Assembly: GCA_015227615.1 (NCBI GenBank)
Contig: JAALGZ010000006.1
Coordinates: 1,798,001 to 1,862,000, forward strand
DNA: 64,000 nucleotides
Source: Labyrinthula sp. Ha
Lineage: Eukaryota > Sar > Bigyra > Labyrinthulida > Labyrinthulaceae
Reading direction: 5' to 3'
A model generated the notes under the pieces. The model was not told the origin of the DNA. It did not search any database and saw only the letters and a list, made by a program, of their open reading frames with translations. Positions within the stretch are counted from its first letter, which is position 1. Each line of letters starts with the position of its first letter. This document shows positions 12,353 to 24,444 of the stretch, one piece after another. The translations under genes and the position numbers were made by a program.

Positions 12353-12654
12353 ACTATTTTGTCTCCTCGTTTTGTTATCGTTTTTTTTCTCATATATTCT
12401 TAATGTAATCGCCCAAAATATTGAACTGAGATATGGTGCGCATAGTGAAAGAAATCCAAACGAAGGAGGCGGAGAAGCTGCGCAATAGCAAATATATAAA
12501 TTGCTACATCTTGCACTACTTTCCTGCTTTTAAAGTAATCTTTGCATATTTTGAGTAGTAGAAATTCTATCCTGGACGGGTTAGCTTTGAAACAACTGGA
12601 AAACGTAAAAGTTGATTTTAAGGTTTAGTGTAGGGTTTAAAGTTGAGTTCGAGG
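12353..12654. other. Spacer between ABC transporter and small spliced gene
   Basis: About 300 bp; it holds the 3' end of the ABC gene (a T-rich tract sits just after its stop) and, by position, the promoter of the next small gene. No frame of note. Confidence 0.4.
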
Positions 12655-12912
12655 ATGAGGACAGTATGTTCCTGTCAGAGGTAATTTATTGTTTTAATTA
12701 ATTCCTTGAGCGATATAATTAAAGGTAATAAAGAATATTTACAGAGAAAGAGGAAGCGGGAGCGAAAGAAAGACGTAAGAGCCGCAAAGAAGTTGCTAAT
12801 GGAGGTCGTGCATAATTTTGAAAAAAACGGAGATCATGCTCACATGAAAGAATGCCTTAGCGCACTAGTAAGAAATATGAAAGTTCCTGTTTCCAATAGA
12901 ATTGACATATAA
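12655..12912 (+). CDS. Small spliced gene, unknown basic protein (75 aa)
   Basis: Exon 1 is 12655-12680 (ATG, 26 nt) and exon 2 is 12711-12912. They are separated by a 30-bp GT-AG intron (12681-12710) that carries an in-frame stop if retained. Joined, they give 75 residues beginning MRTVCSCQSDIIKGN, with a strongly basic helix (KRKRERKKDVRAAKK) and a C-terminal half that looks like an amphipathic helical pair. I do not recognise the family. Support comes from the intron, whose size and ends match the proven introns of the neighbouring SLC12 gene, and from the protein-like composition of exon 2. It converges on the SLC12 gene with only 27 bp between the stops. It could instead be the last two exons of a longer gene, or a chance frame. 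Confidence 0.5.
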
Positions 12913-12939
12913 GGTCAACCAAAGTCTAACTTCTACCCA

Positions 12940-15900
12940 TCACTTTTTCTTTGTTGAAAAATCTTGTATGTTTTCATGCCCGTTGCTACGTATCAATAGC
13001 ACCTTGTCCAACTCCTTAGTTAAAATTTCTGTATATGTAACAAATTCTTCTGTAGCTGTTGATCTTGAAAGCGGCAAATTAATTATAACTAGATGGCTTG
13101 ATTTAGAATAGCTCACTATCAACTTGTTAATTCGTGCGGCTGTTTCTAATCTGTTTGCTCTCTCATTAACTGCCTCTGGTGAAAGTCCGAAAGATATTGT
13201 CTTTTTCGGTTTGGTGTTCTCCATTTCTTTTTCAAACAAACTTTTTGCTGATCTTCTCTCTTGCTGCTTCTTAGGAGCTACTATTGTACGGTAGTGATCT
13301 AAGTCTTTCATATCTGGCTCAGTAATGGGCACTACATTAACTTCTGCAGGAATTCGTAGCTCCTCCAGATATCTTTTAAGAGTTTCTTTCGTTTTGTATG
13401 TCTTATTCAGGTAGGACTGGCCTTGAATGGCAAAGATGCGTAATTTACTATTCTTCCATTTCCTGTGTTTTGTTAGCAGAAATGGTAACAGTATTAACAC
13501 ACCACCGTCGGAGATTAACCACCAAACATCAATGTAGTTTAGACTCCAAGCTTTTTGTTTTAACTGTACCTTTACAGGAGAGTTTCTTGAACTCCCAAAT
13601 TTTGATGTAACGTTGTTCTTCAATTTCTTGATTCTTCTGCTTGACATAGCTCTAATACTAAGGTGTTTAGTTTCCTCTACATCATGGTCAAAACTTGTTG
13701 ATGGTTGGCGCACCAGGTTACGGTCTCTCCTTGAGGTGGCTGCAAGTCGAACTGCAAGAGATTTCCTTATTGACGTATCTTTACTCTCAAGTAGACTATC
13801 ACTTTCTATTTTCGCCTTCCTCTTTACAGATTTTACTATCACTACAGCTTTCTCACAATTAAGTGCTTCTTTAAGAAGAGATACAAACTCTGTTTTATGG
13901 TAACAGCTGCAGATTAAGGATTCATTAGTCCTCTCACAAGTTTCAAGATGATTTTGAACGGAGCGTTCAGAAAGTCCCCAACCTCTTGGCCAACCCATGA
14001 GTACCGTATTCGGCGATAAACTCCCAAGGCCATTGCTTTGAAATATAATTGCAAGTTTTCTTGATAAGAAGTCAGCAGATTTAGTATGCACAACTGTGGA
14101 AAAGCCACGAACGCCTTGTTTATGTAAGTTCTCCTTGAAACTCATTCTTAAGCTTGCTAGTTTTGACCGGGGAATCTTTTCTTCATCAACAACCGTAACT
14201 GCGCTCACTAACCCACCGCTTTTTTTCAGTTGGGCTGCCATTCTTAATAATCCAGGACGAGACACACCATATTCATCAGCCATAGAAGGGGTTTGATACA
14301 CTTTGCACAGCACCAGGATTTGAGGTCTCCAGTGAATGCCTTTTAATGCAGCCTCCTTCTCTTTATCCTGTGTTTCTGTCAAAGCCAATAAACTTTGAAT
14401 GGCCTGGCCAAGTCTGAGACCTACTATTGCATCACCCCATTCTTTCTTCTGAATAGTAGCAGAAACGTAAAGAAATAGCGCAATAATCAGAAAGATAGCT
14501 ACAAAGGCATAGATGATGCTGATCATAAACATCAATATCAAACACAGCACTGCTCCAGACAATGCCGTTCCCCAATGGAAGTACTTCCAGGTTGGCCTAA
14601 ATCCAGTAGATTTAGTGACACCAGATACAAAACAAGCTAAATTAATTGAACCATACATGGAAAGAAAAAACATAGTTATGATGGGTGTAATGAAGTCGAT
14701 GTTTCCGGCTCCACAAATTAAACCAGCAATCAAAGCGGTGACTGCAATTGATTTACCAGAGGCTCGATCTTGCTCTGCTGAACCCTACATTGTTAACGAA
14801 GAAAAAGTTAGTACGTTTTCATTTTCTTTACTTTGCAGGACCGAAAGGAAACCAATATACCCATCATCTGATATTTTTTGAAGAAGCTGGGGGGCCCCCG
14901 TAAGTGACTGGAGACCGGCTCCAACTGAAGACATGATAATGCCAACTCCAACTAAGAAATATAACCCAAGAATATGCAATACCTGGTACGGAGTTCGGCC
15001 AAGCAATGGTACTTGAAACCAGTTTATCCTCCTTTAGCACCTCATTTGTTAACGTACTGCCAAAAAGCCAAATCATAAAGATATAAATGGAAGTTGTAGT
15101 TGCAATGGCTCCAAGGGTTCCAAGTGGGATAGAAGAACTAGGCGACCTTAAAACGCCAGATCTGTTTGAGCCCGCCATGATGCCCGTAACACTCGGGTAG
15201 AATAAAGCTATCAAGGATGTGAATGAAGGCAACAAATTTGTTTCAGGATCCCTCTCAAAACTTGGATCAAAGTTTTCACTTAAAGATCCCTTAAACTCTG
15301 AAAATGCACCTCCAGTTCCGACTCTGATAAGACCAATTATAATCAAAAGAATTGCTACAATTACAATAAACAAAAAAACTATAGCAATTTTTGCTACGAA
15401 GGAGATCCCAACGTACACAGTCAAGCCCATTGCCAGGGACAACAAAAAACCTAGTAATTCTTGATCGAAAGGAAAGAGCTCATCTAGGTAATAGCAATCA
15501 CTTCGTGGGAAACTGCAAGATAGAGAATCAATAGTTTCATCAAAATGCTCAATACAACAAGCATATAACTCCGGGTTAGTAGATTCAAGATTGGACAAGC
15601 TAATCCGCCTCTAAGAGATCTTTCAAAAAAAAAAGTTACTTCAACGCCGATATCAAAATTTGAAAACAAGGCTTCAACGGCACCTAATACATAAAGAGTT
15701 ACTGCAGTGGTGGTTCCAAGCTAAGCAAATAAAAACAAGTAACAAGATCACATAGAAGAGCATTCCTACGCTGCCTCCAACTTCTGGACCCAGAGTCTTT
15801 GTCAAAATTGCATAAGGACCACCTGCAGGGACTTTCCCATTGGTAGCTAACGCTGACATACTTAACGTTGTTAGAGTAGTAGAAGAAACGCACAACAGTA

Positions 15901-16099
15901 CAATTAATGTGCTCTGTAAAGTTCCTGCTTGCCCAACAATCCACGGGAGACGTAGAAACAGAATGACTCCAAGGATGTTTTGCAAACATGGAAAAAATAC
16001 TCCAAACCAAATTCCAAATTTTTCATCTTTCGTTTCTTTAACAGATGTCTTAGATATCTGTTTAACGGAAGAAATAAAGGAGTTCGTGTATTGAAGCAT
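12940..16099 (-). CDS. SLC12-family cation-chloride cotransporter, five exons
   Basis: Exons on the minus strand are 16099-15752, 15720-15640, 15610-14983, 14951-14815 and 14784-12940, giving 1012 residues. The four introns are 31, 29, 31 and 30 bp, all GT-AG. The joins restore family blocks: GGSVGMLFY runs into LGTTTAVTLYVLGAVEAL, and VGVGIIMSSVGAGLQS runs into LTGAPQLLQ. The N-terminus starts the APC-fold transporter with FGVFFPCLQNILGVILFLRL and SMSALATNGKVPAGGPY. Later come YHWG and KKEWGDAIVGLRLG, then a large cytosolic domain ending SRSTATEEFVTYTEILTKEL, close to the KCC-type end in which the leucine-rich tail reads LT..LdrvlLvRg. These proteins move K+ and/or Na+ with Cl- across the plasma or vacuolar membrane for volume and ion control. 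The KCC versus NKCC subtype is not decided. The second intron's exact donor is the least certain. Confidence 0.88.
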
Positions 16100-16196
16100 C
16101 GCTGTTTTCGAGTTTCAGTAATGGCCATTATAGACACAGCAACGGAACCGAGTGACTGGGAGGTGTCATAGCCGTTAAAATATAGGAAGAACGCGA
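16100..16196. promoter_or_regulatory. Short divergent promoter region, SLC12 / LRR gene
   Basis: Only 97 bp separate the start codons of the SLC12 gene (leftward) and the LRR gene (rightward), so both must be driven from this interval or from within each other's 5' region. No TATA-like or other core motif stands out. Shared regulation is an inference from spacing alone. Confidence 0.45.
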
Positions 16197-17483
16197 ATGG
16201 AGAAAGTTGTTACGAAGAAGCACATCGCCATTTATTTGAAAAGATTAAGAGATAATGAGAAATCTAATAGTAAGAAAAGAAGTTTGTTGGAATCAAATGT
16301 TAAGAAGCTGGAACTTTCAGGGCTGGATTGTACTTCTGTAGATCTGCAGGCGCTATTGGAACTCAAGAGTTTGAAGAGGTTAGATTTGAGTAATAACAAG
16401 CTGAACGAGATAAACGTTGAAACTAAAATATCAGAAGAATGTTTTATAGAGATCACATGGCTCTCTTTGCTTAATAATTGTTTCACAAATCTGAAAGAGA
16501 AATTCTTCATCGAGAAATTCAAGTTTCTTCGGGTTTTGAACCTAGCAAAAAACCAGCTAGATAGTTTTCCTTCAGAAATTTGTTCAGGGCTAATAAACTT
16601 AGAAGCTTTGATTTTGAATAACAATTTTATATCTGGAACACTTGAACTTAAGGAAGTCAGCAATTTATCAACCTTAGTTATATCTCATAACAAGGTGAAA
16701 TCCTTTGGACCTAATTTTTTTAAATGTTTGCCAATGTTGAAGAAATTAAGTGCCGCAGATAATGAAATTAATCATTTCCCAAGTATTGTAAATTCCCCTC
16801 TCCTGTCGGAAATCAGGCTTGCGAAGAACAAAATTAAGGAAGTTCCAAATCAGATAGAACACTCCAACTTGAGAATCTTAGACTTGGGTCAAAACCTACT
16901 TTCTAAGCTGAAGAGAACCTACTCCCTTAAGAACATTGAAACCCTTGAAAACCTTAATATTTCAGGGAATCCGTTTGAGAAAAAATACTCCAATGAGAAT
17001 AAGACAAAATCATATACCAAAAAAATTCTTAAGAGAATACCAAACCTAATCATTTTGAACGGAAAGAAAATTAGCGGTGAAAGGAGTAAATTTAAACCGG
17101 AAAATGGTGAAAATGATCAACAAAAAGAAAGAAAAGAAGGCAGCTGTCCTGACAAGGCAAAACTTGATGAGGTAAAAGAACCTGGGGCTTCAACGTCTAA
17201 CTTAAAAAAGAAGTCTGGCGAATCATTTGACAAAGAAGAATTGGATAAGGCTCACCAAGATGACGATGATGAGAGTATAGACAATTTCGAAAATTTGGCT
17301 AAGACTGAAGACTCTAAAAACACAGCTTCCAATACTAACGCTACCGATGATATTATAAAATTAAAGTCTGGCGTGGTCAGAATAAGGGAGGTAAATCTTG
17401 GGAAAACAAGTCAAGCAGGTGTATCTCCTAGTGTACTAACTTCCAAGCGCCGTAAAACCTTCCATAATGTTCAAGCTTGGTAA
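16197..17483 (+). CDS. SDS22-like leucine-rich repeat protein with charged tail
   Basis: An intronless 428-residue protein from ATG 16197. Residues about 35-290 are a run of roughly ten leucine-rich repeats with the LxxLxLxxNxL pattern, for example LKRLDLSNNKLNEI, LRVLNLAKNQLDSFP and LRILDLGQNLLSKL. The array ends with LKRIPNLIILNGKKIS, the cap motif that closes SDS22/U2A'/LRRC-type LRR domains (usually LPNLKxLDG). Residues 300-428 are a low-complexity Lys/Glu/Asp-rich tail with no signal peptide or membrane segment, so an intracellular, perhaps nuclear, scaffold is likely. Partner and role cannot be inferred from the sequence. It is transcribed divergently from the SLC12 gene. Confidence 0.8.
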   Translation: MEKVVTKKHIAIYLKRLRDNEKSNSKKRSLLESNVKKLELSGLDCTSVDLQALLELKSLKRLDLSNNKLNEINVETKISEECFIEITWLSLLNNCFTNLKEKFFIEKFKFLRVLNLAKNQLDSFPSEICSGLINLEALILNNNFISGTLELKEVSNLSTLVISHNKVKSFGPNFFKCLPMLKKLSAADNEINHFPSIVNSPLLSEIRLAKNKIKEVPNQIEHSNLRILDLGQNLLSKLKRTYSLKNIETLENLNISGNPFEKKYSNENKTKSYTKKILKRIPNLIILNGKKISGERSKFKPENGENDQQKERKEGSCPDKAKLDEVKEPGASTSNLKKKSGESFDKEELDKAHQDDDDESIDNFENLAKTEDSKNTASNTNATDDIIKLKSGVVRIREVNLGKTSQAGVSPSVLTSKRRKTFHNVQAW

Positions 17484-18599
17484 GATAAAATGGAAAAGTA
17501 GGCCTATTGTCGTACTATGTCAAACCAGTCATAGTGTAAACCTTACAAATATTGTGCAAGCTCTAGAGCTCTTTCTGTACTTTGGCCCTCATGGTGATTT
17601 TTAATATAGACTCGAGTTTTGTATTGCAGCTATGGAGTTGAGCTGGACTGTGTATGATAGATTGCTGCTCTATGCTTTCGCTAACCTGGCATTGTTGTTT
17701 AACTTATGTCATTGCAAATTATGCTTGCTCTCTCTGCAGCAAGTATCTTGTCATCAAAACTAAATGAACACGTTGCAGGTCTAAGTAGTGGCATTGTGTT
17801 TATGCTTGCATTTATTGGTTTTGATTTAGTTTGAAGAAAATGCATCTTATTTCTTTCTATCCTTATGATAGGTATGAGATTAAAGAATACTAAGTTTTCA
17901 AATATATATATATATCTTACAAGGTTAAATACAACTTTTAAGAAAGTGCAGTAAACCTAAGGAAACAATTTAGGAAAACCCTTTATTACCGTAATTCTTA
18001 TATTTTTCTACATGCACAAGTTGATTCTGGGAACACCAAACTAATTAGAGTACAACTAATTACAACAATATCTACTGGCATAGATCAGTACATATCTATT
18101 AATCAAAGCAACTATTTACACAGCTCATATAAATACCTCCCCTTAGTTCTCATAGAAACCATATACGAACTCTTTATAGAACCTTCTTCTACACCGCTGT
18201 GTCATAACTTCTTACAAGCTTAAATTTAATTTAACATAGTGGAGGTTTCTCTTCATAGCTAGCACCATTTCAGATAGCTACTTCAATCTTAATTTTTAAG
18301 TGTTCCAATCTTCGTACAGCAACTTCTTCTTAGCATAGCCTAAGGACTGGTTGATTATAAATCAATGTCACAGTTTTGAATTAGATACTAAATTCTAGGA
18401 GACTGTTATATGCAGTTTCTAGCTTCTTCATTGAACAGTTGATTCAATCCTATTCCACTTCAGTAGATGATGTATTTGCACGAGCTCTGCTTTATTTCAG
18501 CAAAAGGACAAAAGGTTAATGTAGAGTAATCATGTTTACATAAATGTTTGTTGCTTCTGGCCCAGTTACATAGAAGATGCCTTCTGACCATAGCAATCT
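17484..18599. other. Intergenic region, no gene seen
   Basis: About 1.1 kb with a short (TA)n run near 17903-17918 and otherwise unremarkable AT-rich sequence. It lies between the LRR gene and the fossil copia element, and its right part may still belong to that element. Confidence 0.4.
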
Positions 18600-21450
18600 G
18601 CTATCTACTTTTTTTTAGTCTTGTAGTTCATTTTTTTATTTATCGTCTAAAACAAAGTACAAACCATCTTCTCTAACTCCCCCAAAACAAAACTATGTCG
18701 AGTCTTAACCTTGTAGTTAGTACAAGAAACCCAGAGCTCAGCACTAGCAAGACGAAAACAGTGATGTATTTGAGGAATCCAATAATTCATTAATGTTCTT
18801 TTATCGAGTATAGCTCCTTTGTCCCATGATGTATTACTTCTGTAACCATTGGCACATATGTTAGGCATCGTGGCATTTGCAACCTGTACTCCTGGAATAG
18901 ATTCTATATATGGTTCTTCAGACTTACATGACATGTATTTTCTTCATCCTTATTTAAATTGAATGCAATATTTGGTTCAGAACCCGGCTTAAGTATTGCC
19001 ATTGTCTTGTCAGTGAATCTTTTCCCGAATGCTTTCGCTTCATTTCTCTTGTCATTACAAAGTATATAATCCACTTAGAAGAGAATTATAATTCTGTTTA
19101 TCTTCCCCAATTTACAAGAACATAGTTTTTGCCTGGTAACCGATATAGTGCCAATCAAACTAGTATTTCTGTAATATTTTTGTGCCAGATCATCTCTGAG
19201 TTCTTCAATCCAATCAGCAAAGTACAGGTTTTTCAGACATATTTAGAACCTTGTTGCTTGGGATGTTCTCTTAGCTGCCTAATGTAGTATAGGTTCTCCA
19301 ACACATTTTAGACAATTGCGTCTGTAGAGTCGATATACCTAAGGAATATCTGGAACTCTAGTACCAAGAAAAGGTACATGCAGGTTGTGAACATAGATGC
19401 TACCGGGGCATAGTGATGTGGAACTTCTCTGTAACTCTTTTCTTTATATATATTATCATTCGAGCATATTCTTACTTCCTACAAATCATTATTTCTCATT
19501 TTGTATATCACTTGAATTGTTTATCTATTATGCTAACTCTAGTAGGATAAAATGGGCGCAATATTAACTCGAATTCACTGGCAATTTCGAACGACACCGT
19601 TTCCTTGGAATATACTGCTTAGTAACTTCTGTGCTTATACCTCATCTCAGTCTTTAATTTGAAAAAGAATTTTGGAGATATATTTGACGAGCTAATATCT
19701 TCAGATCAAGTTTAAATCAGCACTTGAACATTCATTGGCCTCGTACTTCTGATGATAATGTTGTCCTATGATATCTCAAAGTTACCGATGATGTCATAAG
19801 AGGCTTAGAGCATGGCGTTAAGACTAATATTAGCTGCGAGAAATGTAATTTCATATAACTTCTTCTCTGGTTTCTTCAATTCATCATGGACCAAATTTTG
19901 AATGTGCGCTGCATGAGCTTCTTCTAACTGAAACAGATTTGGCTGTTCTTTGAGAAAGTTATGAGATCAATGGAGATTTAACGCTGTGTTGTATTTTGAC
20001 ATTCTGTGGATGAACTGTTCGCATACTAGCTTCATCGTCCCTACAGTTTCCATCCTAGCTGTTTTCTTATCAAGTTAACTACCATCTTTGTAACTGATTA
20101 GTATCATAGATTCGGTATACCTATTATGCCCAAGATACATTATTGAGGTCATTGAATCTAATTCTTTTATTTTTCACTCCAGTTGGTACACCTCCGTCTC
20201 AAACATCTTTGTGCCTTTTAGAGTTCAGTTTTTGTTAACCACTCTCTCCTATGAGGATGTGGTGAGCTTTCTAGATGCCTTGTTTATAATGATATATAAA
20301 TGGATCACATTATAGTACTAATATCTTATACACAAGTCGGTTTATATTAGGAAGATCCCTATCACTTCAAATATAGTCCTAGTTTGGAGTCCATTCTTGT
20401 CATTTAGAGATGAAAACTTTTAGCTCGATAATCTCTACCCATACCTTTCATTTTGTAGTACTAATCACATTTCTTGAGTTCCCTGTTTCTGTCATTGACA
20501 GTGAATTTTAATTTCCTGGCGTGCATATATATATTTTTTTTTAAAGTGATAAAAGTTTAAATAACTTTATTTTCCCACAATTATAAATTTTCACTGAAAT
20601 GAATGGTTACATATAGTAAGATATGCAACCAAACTTATTAATAGAGCTAGTTATTTCCCAGTCGTGCCTAAACAGATTTAATCTAAGGGCGTGTTTCTTT
20701 ACGTATATATAGCTTCTGTTAATTCGTTATATTACCTTAGTCTTCTGAAAGCATTGGCCCGCAGATCATTCAATACAATACAAATGTAGCATTGTATTGA
20801 GCGCGGTACCCGGCATGCATTTTTTAGTCTAATCAATAAGGCTTTAATTTATTAAATCTGCTAGGGATATGCCCATCTTAAAGATACGAAGTTCCTTCTC
20901 GAGGGTTTTCTCATATTGTAAAAATAAACACCAGTTTCAACGGTGAGAACTGACAACTCTATATTAGTGTGGTATAAGGATGTCCATTTCTTCGCCCATC
21001 TGAATTGAATAATCTACATCTAACACCAAAAACTTGCTGATATAGGCTTGGCACTGTTTCAGCAGGGTATATGCGCTACATTAATCAGAGGAAAAAGTAT
21101 GACTATGAAGTATAGTATGGGTATGATTTTTCAAAGTGCTGAAGTTAACTTCATCCGGGGTCTCAGTTTTTGGCGCTTCTGCTGCTGGTGTTATACTCTA
21201 GTTTATATGTCTATTACCGATAAAGCGCTTGGAAGCTCCTTAGTTTAGTAAGGCAGTTATGGAGCCTTGTTTAGATGTGCAACTGCAGCCCTTATTTTGC
21301 ACAGTCCATTTTAAGTAGCTATCATCATCTCTTAAGCTTTTAAGCCCAGTTGTGGCAGGGTGAGACTTCTCCACACACTGAGGTCCGAGTAGAACCAATA
21401 AATATATCATGCGGCGAAGGGTACAGATTAAGTCCATTTGGCTCATCTAT
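18600..21450 (-). mobile_element. Fossil Ty1/copia-type LTR retrotransposon
   Basis: The minus strand between about 19500 and 19080 carries reverse transcriptase blocks of Ty1/copia type: YAPVASMFTTCMYLFLVLEF corresponds to the family's PVA....R.LLALA block, and the region that follows matches the LE.iYyiRQP..Fk and ckL.ktLYGLK blocks, in the right order and spacing. RNase H-like remains follow towards 18650. Integrase or linker-like remains extend upstream to about 20300, and less certainly to 21450. The element is heavily broken, with many breaks over its length, and looks old. Both ends are approximate, and I could not identify paired LTRs. Confidence 0.6.
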
Positions 21451-22629
21451 TTCTTTCTGCTCATCAATCCCTTCTTGGTGTTATTTTTTTTATATGCCAT
21501 TTCTTTCCAGAATGAATTTGGTTGAGTGCTGTTTTGTTCCATGGCCTAGGTGACAACTTTTTAAGCATATAAATACTTTATCAGAAAGTTAGTGAATATT
21601 TTACCCAATGACCTATGATTAGCCTTTCCAGAATTATCACATGGATTTCACAATTTAACCTTCTTTTTCATATTGATGGTAACCATCACCTGATTTTTTT
21701 ATGAACCTAAGGAGCTTTAATCATTATATGCCATGGTATTTCTCCTGCTCTAAAACTTTCTCTGCAGTACCTTTCATTTTGCTGTTTTTTTCGCTCCACT
21801 CTTGTTTAGGTTGCTGAGCTACAAATTTTCCCCAACCCTTGGAGTTATGGTTTATAAACTATTTATTTAATCTCTGTGTCACCCATTTATTAAGTCAAAT
21901 GAAGAGAGCTATAAACCAGTTATTAGTGTCTAACATACAAGTTCTGTATAACAACTTGGGCTAGAATTATTATTTTAGCTTGCACTCCCTAGTTTGAATA
22001 AATAACGACTTCAGGGTAAACGCTATGAATTTTGATTTATACTTTATGAACTTTTGAATTATACTTTATGACAGGCTTTTGGCGTTGTTAACAGTGGAAA
22101 GTTCTTAAGTTCATTAATATCATTCCAATATTTTACAAGATATCGTGTTGGGAGAGTGGCACTTACTATGCAGGCAGAGTGGTGAGTATGATCAATTCCG
22201 TGCACTCTGAATAGTCGTACTCATTGCAGTTTAATACAGGAGCGGGTACCTGGGAAATTTGAGAAAATAATCTCTTTATTTTCGTAGTCATTTCCGGACA
22301 CTGTGGTTCTCATTTTCCGTGAGAGCAAGAGATGCAATTGGTACACTGTCCTCTATGGGGGGGGGGGTTAATTTACATCCAAGAGCCCGATTTCCCAAAA
22401 TATGACAGATTTGAATGAGCAGTTTACTGTATCACGTATGTTCCCGACAAGAAAACAGAACACTTTTAAACAATTGCATCAACACACAATACACAAGAAC
22501 CACGAACAATGCAATATGAGCGTCAAAAACACAGAACAAGCTGCAGTTATGTTTGCTATGGACAACAAAAATATTCCCTCTAATATTCCAAACTAAAATA
22601 CAAACTTGCTAAAAGAAGGATAAGAAAAA
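21451..22629. other. Intergenic region upstream of lipase 1
   Basis: No supported gene. It includes a run of 11 G at 22357-22367, rare in this AT-rich sequence, and an ATG-started 64-codon frame at 22402-22596 directly upstream of the first lipase. That frame is compositionally odd (rich in His, Gln, Asn) and may be an upstream ORF or chance. The promoter of lipase 1 should lie here. Confidence 0.4.
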
Positions 22630-24444
22630 ATGACACGATTGAGTTTTCGCTGTACCCATGGAAAAAAGTCAACAGAGAATAAGTTAATAAATGATGGAGA
22701 ACAAGAACATGTAGTTACCACACCACTCGGGATTCCAGAACCACCTAATGTGGAAATAAAGGCAAGAATCTTTCAATTGCAAAATCCTAATTTGCACCGA
22801 TTTCCAGAACATGAAAGAGGTCTAGTTCAAGAGAACTCACTTGGTTTAGCTATCTCAGGAGGAGGAAGTAGATCCCTAGCCTTAACATGTGGGTATTTAA
22901 GAGGAATCCGGGCAGTGTTTGGAGAAGAAAAAATTGATTATATTTCTACTCTCTCTGGTGGATCTTGGGCAACTAGTATATATTGTTTCAGCAAAGAAAC
23001 TGACTATGTACTGCTTGGTGGTGAAACAGAGCCTTCTGAGCTTACACTAGATAATTTAAGGAATGGTCACCATGGAAAGATAACGCAGACAGTGAGTACA
23101 GAAAAGTTTCATGCGCTAGGGAAAGCTGTTAAGAAATTCTTGGCTAGAGTTCCTGAAAGAAACCTTTGGTGTGAGGTTATGGAAGATACTTTTCTAAAAG
23201 ACTTTGCGTTGGATAATCGTCTTATTGCTCTCGACGAGACTGATGTAAGTGAGATAAAGCAGCGGAACCCAGACCTAAAGGATATGGAATTTACAACTTT
23301 GAACCCAGAGAGACCATTTCCAGTAATTTCTTCAACTCTTTTTGGTCCTGATGATTATAATACAGGAGAAGGAAATAGTTATCAAACAACACCTTTATAT
23401 TCTGGTGTTCCTTTCTATAGCCGTTTAAGCAGTGAGTTCGAAGAAATTAAGCCGTTGGCAAAAACTTTTCCTAGAGTTTTCGGAAGAAAGAAAAAAGTAA
23501 TAAACTTGACAATAGGAGGAGGTTGTATAGAGAGCTTTGCAGTTAATGTTGGTGGGGCGGTACAACTGGAAGATCAAATACTGGAAGCTGGTAATGAAGA
23601 AGGGTTGAGAGAAGTTCGCAAATTTAAGGAACTGAAGCAATACTTCACTTTAGGAGACGCTATTGGGGCAAGTTCAGCTGCCTTTGCTTCAGTAGTGAGC
23701 AATACTGGAATATTGGCTAACATATCGCCAATGATTAGATATACACCCTTCTATGCTAACAATGCAATAACAAGCAAAACAGCATCATCATCTTTGGACT
23801 TGAATCTTGGGGATGGAGGTTTCATGGAAAACTTAGGGTTATTGCCACTTTTGCAAAGGAATGTGAAAAGGGTAGTTTGTATGATCAACACATACGTTCC
23901 GTTGGATCTGAATTTTAGCACGAAAGATAATCTACTTGAGATCAAAGGGAAGAAAGGGGATGAACGAACCATCTATCGAGCTGCATGTTCTGACTTCTTG
24001 GCTCTGTTTGGTGTGAGGACAGCAACGAACAGCTCTCAAAACTACACCCATAATCAAGTATTTCACGAGAATCAGGTTCGAGTTGTTCTTTCAGGTTTAA
24101 TTGAAAACGTAAAAGAAGGCAAAGGTGCTGTTTATAAGACAAAGCTTCAAGTCTTACAAAACAAGTTTTGGAATATCAAAGGCAATTATGAAGTGGATAT
24201 TGTCTTTATTTACAACCATAGATGCGAAAACTTTTTAGATTCCCTTCCGAAAGAAACACGAGAAAGTATTGACAAAGGAGAGGATGGAAACTTTGCTCAT
24301 TTTCCGCAGTATAACACAGCATTTCAGAATAGGCATCACACATTTTCTTTGACACGGGAACAAACGGGTCTCCTAGCGGCGCACGGAGAATTTATGATTG
24401 AAAAGAACAAATCAAGTTTTGAAAGCATTTTCATGCAGGGATAA
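22630..24444 (+). CDS. cPLA2/PLB-like patatin-fold phospholipase, copy 1
   Basis: An intronless 604-residue protein from ATG 22630. The oxyanion-hole loop is GGGSR at residues 77-81, the nucleophile elbow is TLSGGSW at 107-113 with Ser109, and the catalytic aspartate is probably Asp395 in LNLGDGGFMENLGLLPLL. This Ser-Asp dyad arrangement is that of the cytosolic phospholipase A2/fungal phospholipase B group, which cleaves acyl chains from phospholipids or lysophospholipids. The elbow has Thr where the family usually has Gly (GLSGG/S). There is no signal peptide, membrane segment or C2 domain, so a soluble intracellular enzyme is likely. It is followed 690 bp downstream by a full-length paralogue on the same strand. 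Confidence 0.82.
   Translation: MTRLSFRCTHGKKSTENKLINDGEQEHVVTTPLGIPEPPNVEIKARIFQLQNPNLHRFPEHERGLVQENSLGLAISGGGSRSLALTCGYLRGIRAVFGEEKIDYISTLSGGSWATSIYCFSKETDYVLLGGETEPSELTLDNLRNGHHGKITQTVSTEKFHALGKAVKKFLARVPERNLWCEVMEDTFLKDFALDNRLIALDETDVSEIKQRNPDLKDMEFTTLNPERPFPVISSTLFGPDDYNTGEGNSYQTTPLYSGVPFYSRLSSEFEEIKPLAKTFPRVFGRKKKVINLTIGGGCIESFAVNVGGAVQLEDQILEAGNEEGLREVRKFKELKQYFTLGDAIGASSAAFASVVSNTGILANISPMIRYTPFYANNAITSKTASSSLDLNLGDGGFMENLGLLPLLQRNVKRVVCMINTYVPLDLNFSTKDNLLEIKGKKGDERTIYRAACSDFLALFGVRTATNSSQNYTHNQVFHENQVRVVLSGLIENVKEGKGAVYKTKLQVLQNKFWNIKGNYEVDIVFIYNHRCENFLDSLPKETRESIDKGEDGNFAHFPQYNTAFQNRHHTFSLTREQTGLLAAHGEFMIEKNKSSFESIFMQG

Noticed and set aside
13398-15464. Several plus-strand frames over the SLC12 gene
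   Set aside because: They are shadows of a well-supported minus-strand transporter gene.
22402-22596. 64-codon frame just upstream of lipase copy 1
   Set aside because: It is out of frame with the lipase, odd in composition and without splice signal; at most an upstream ORF.
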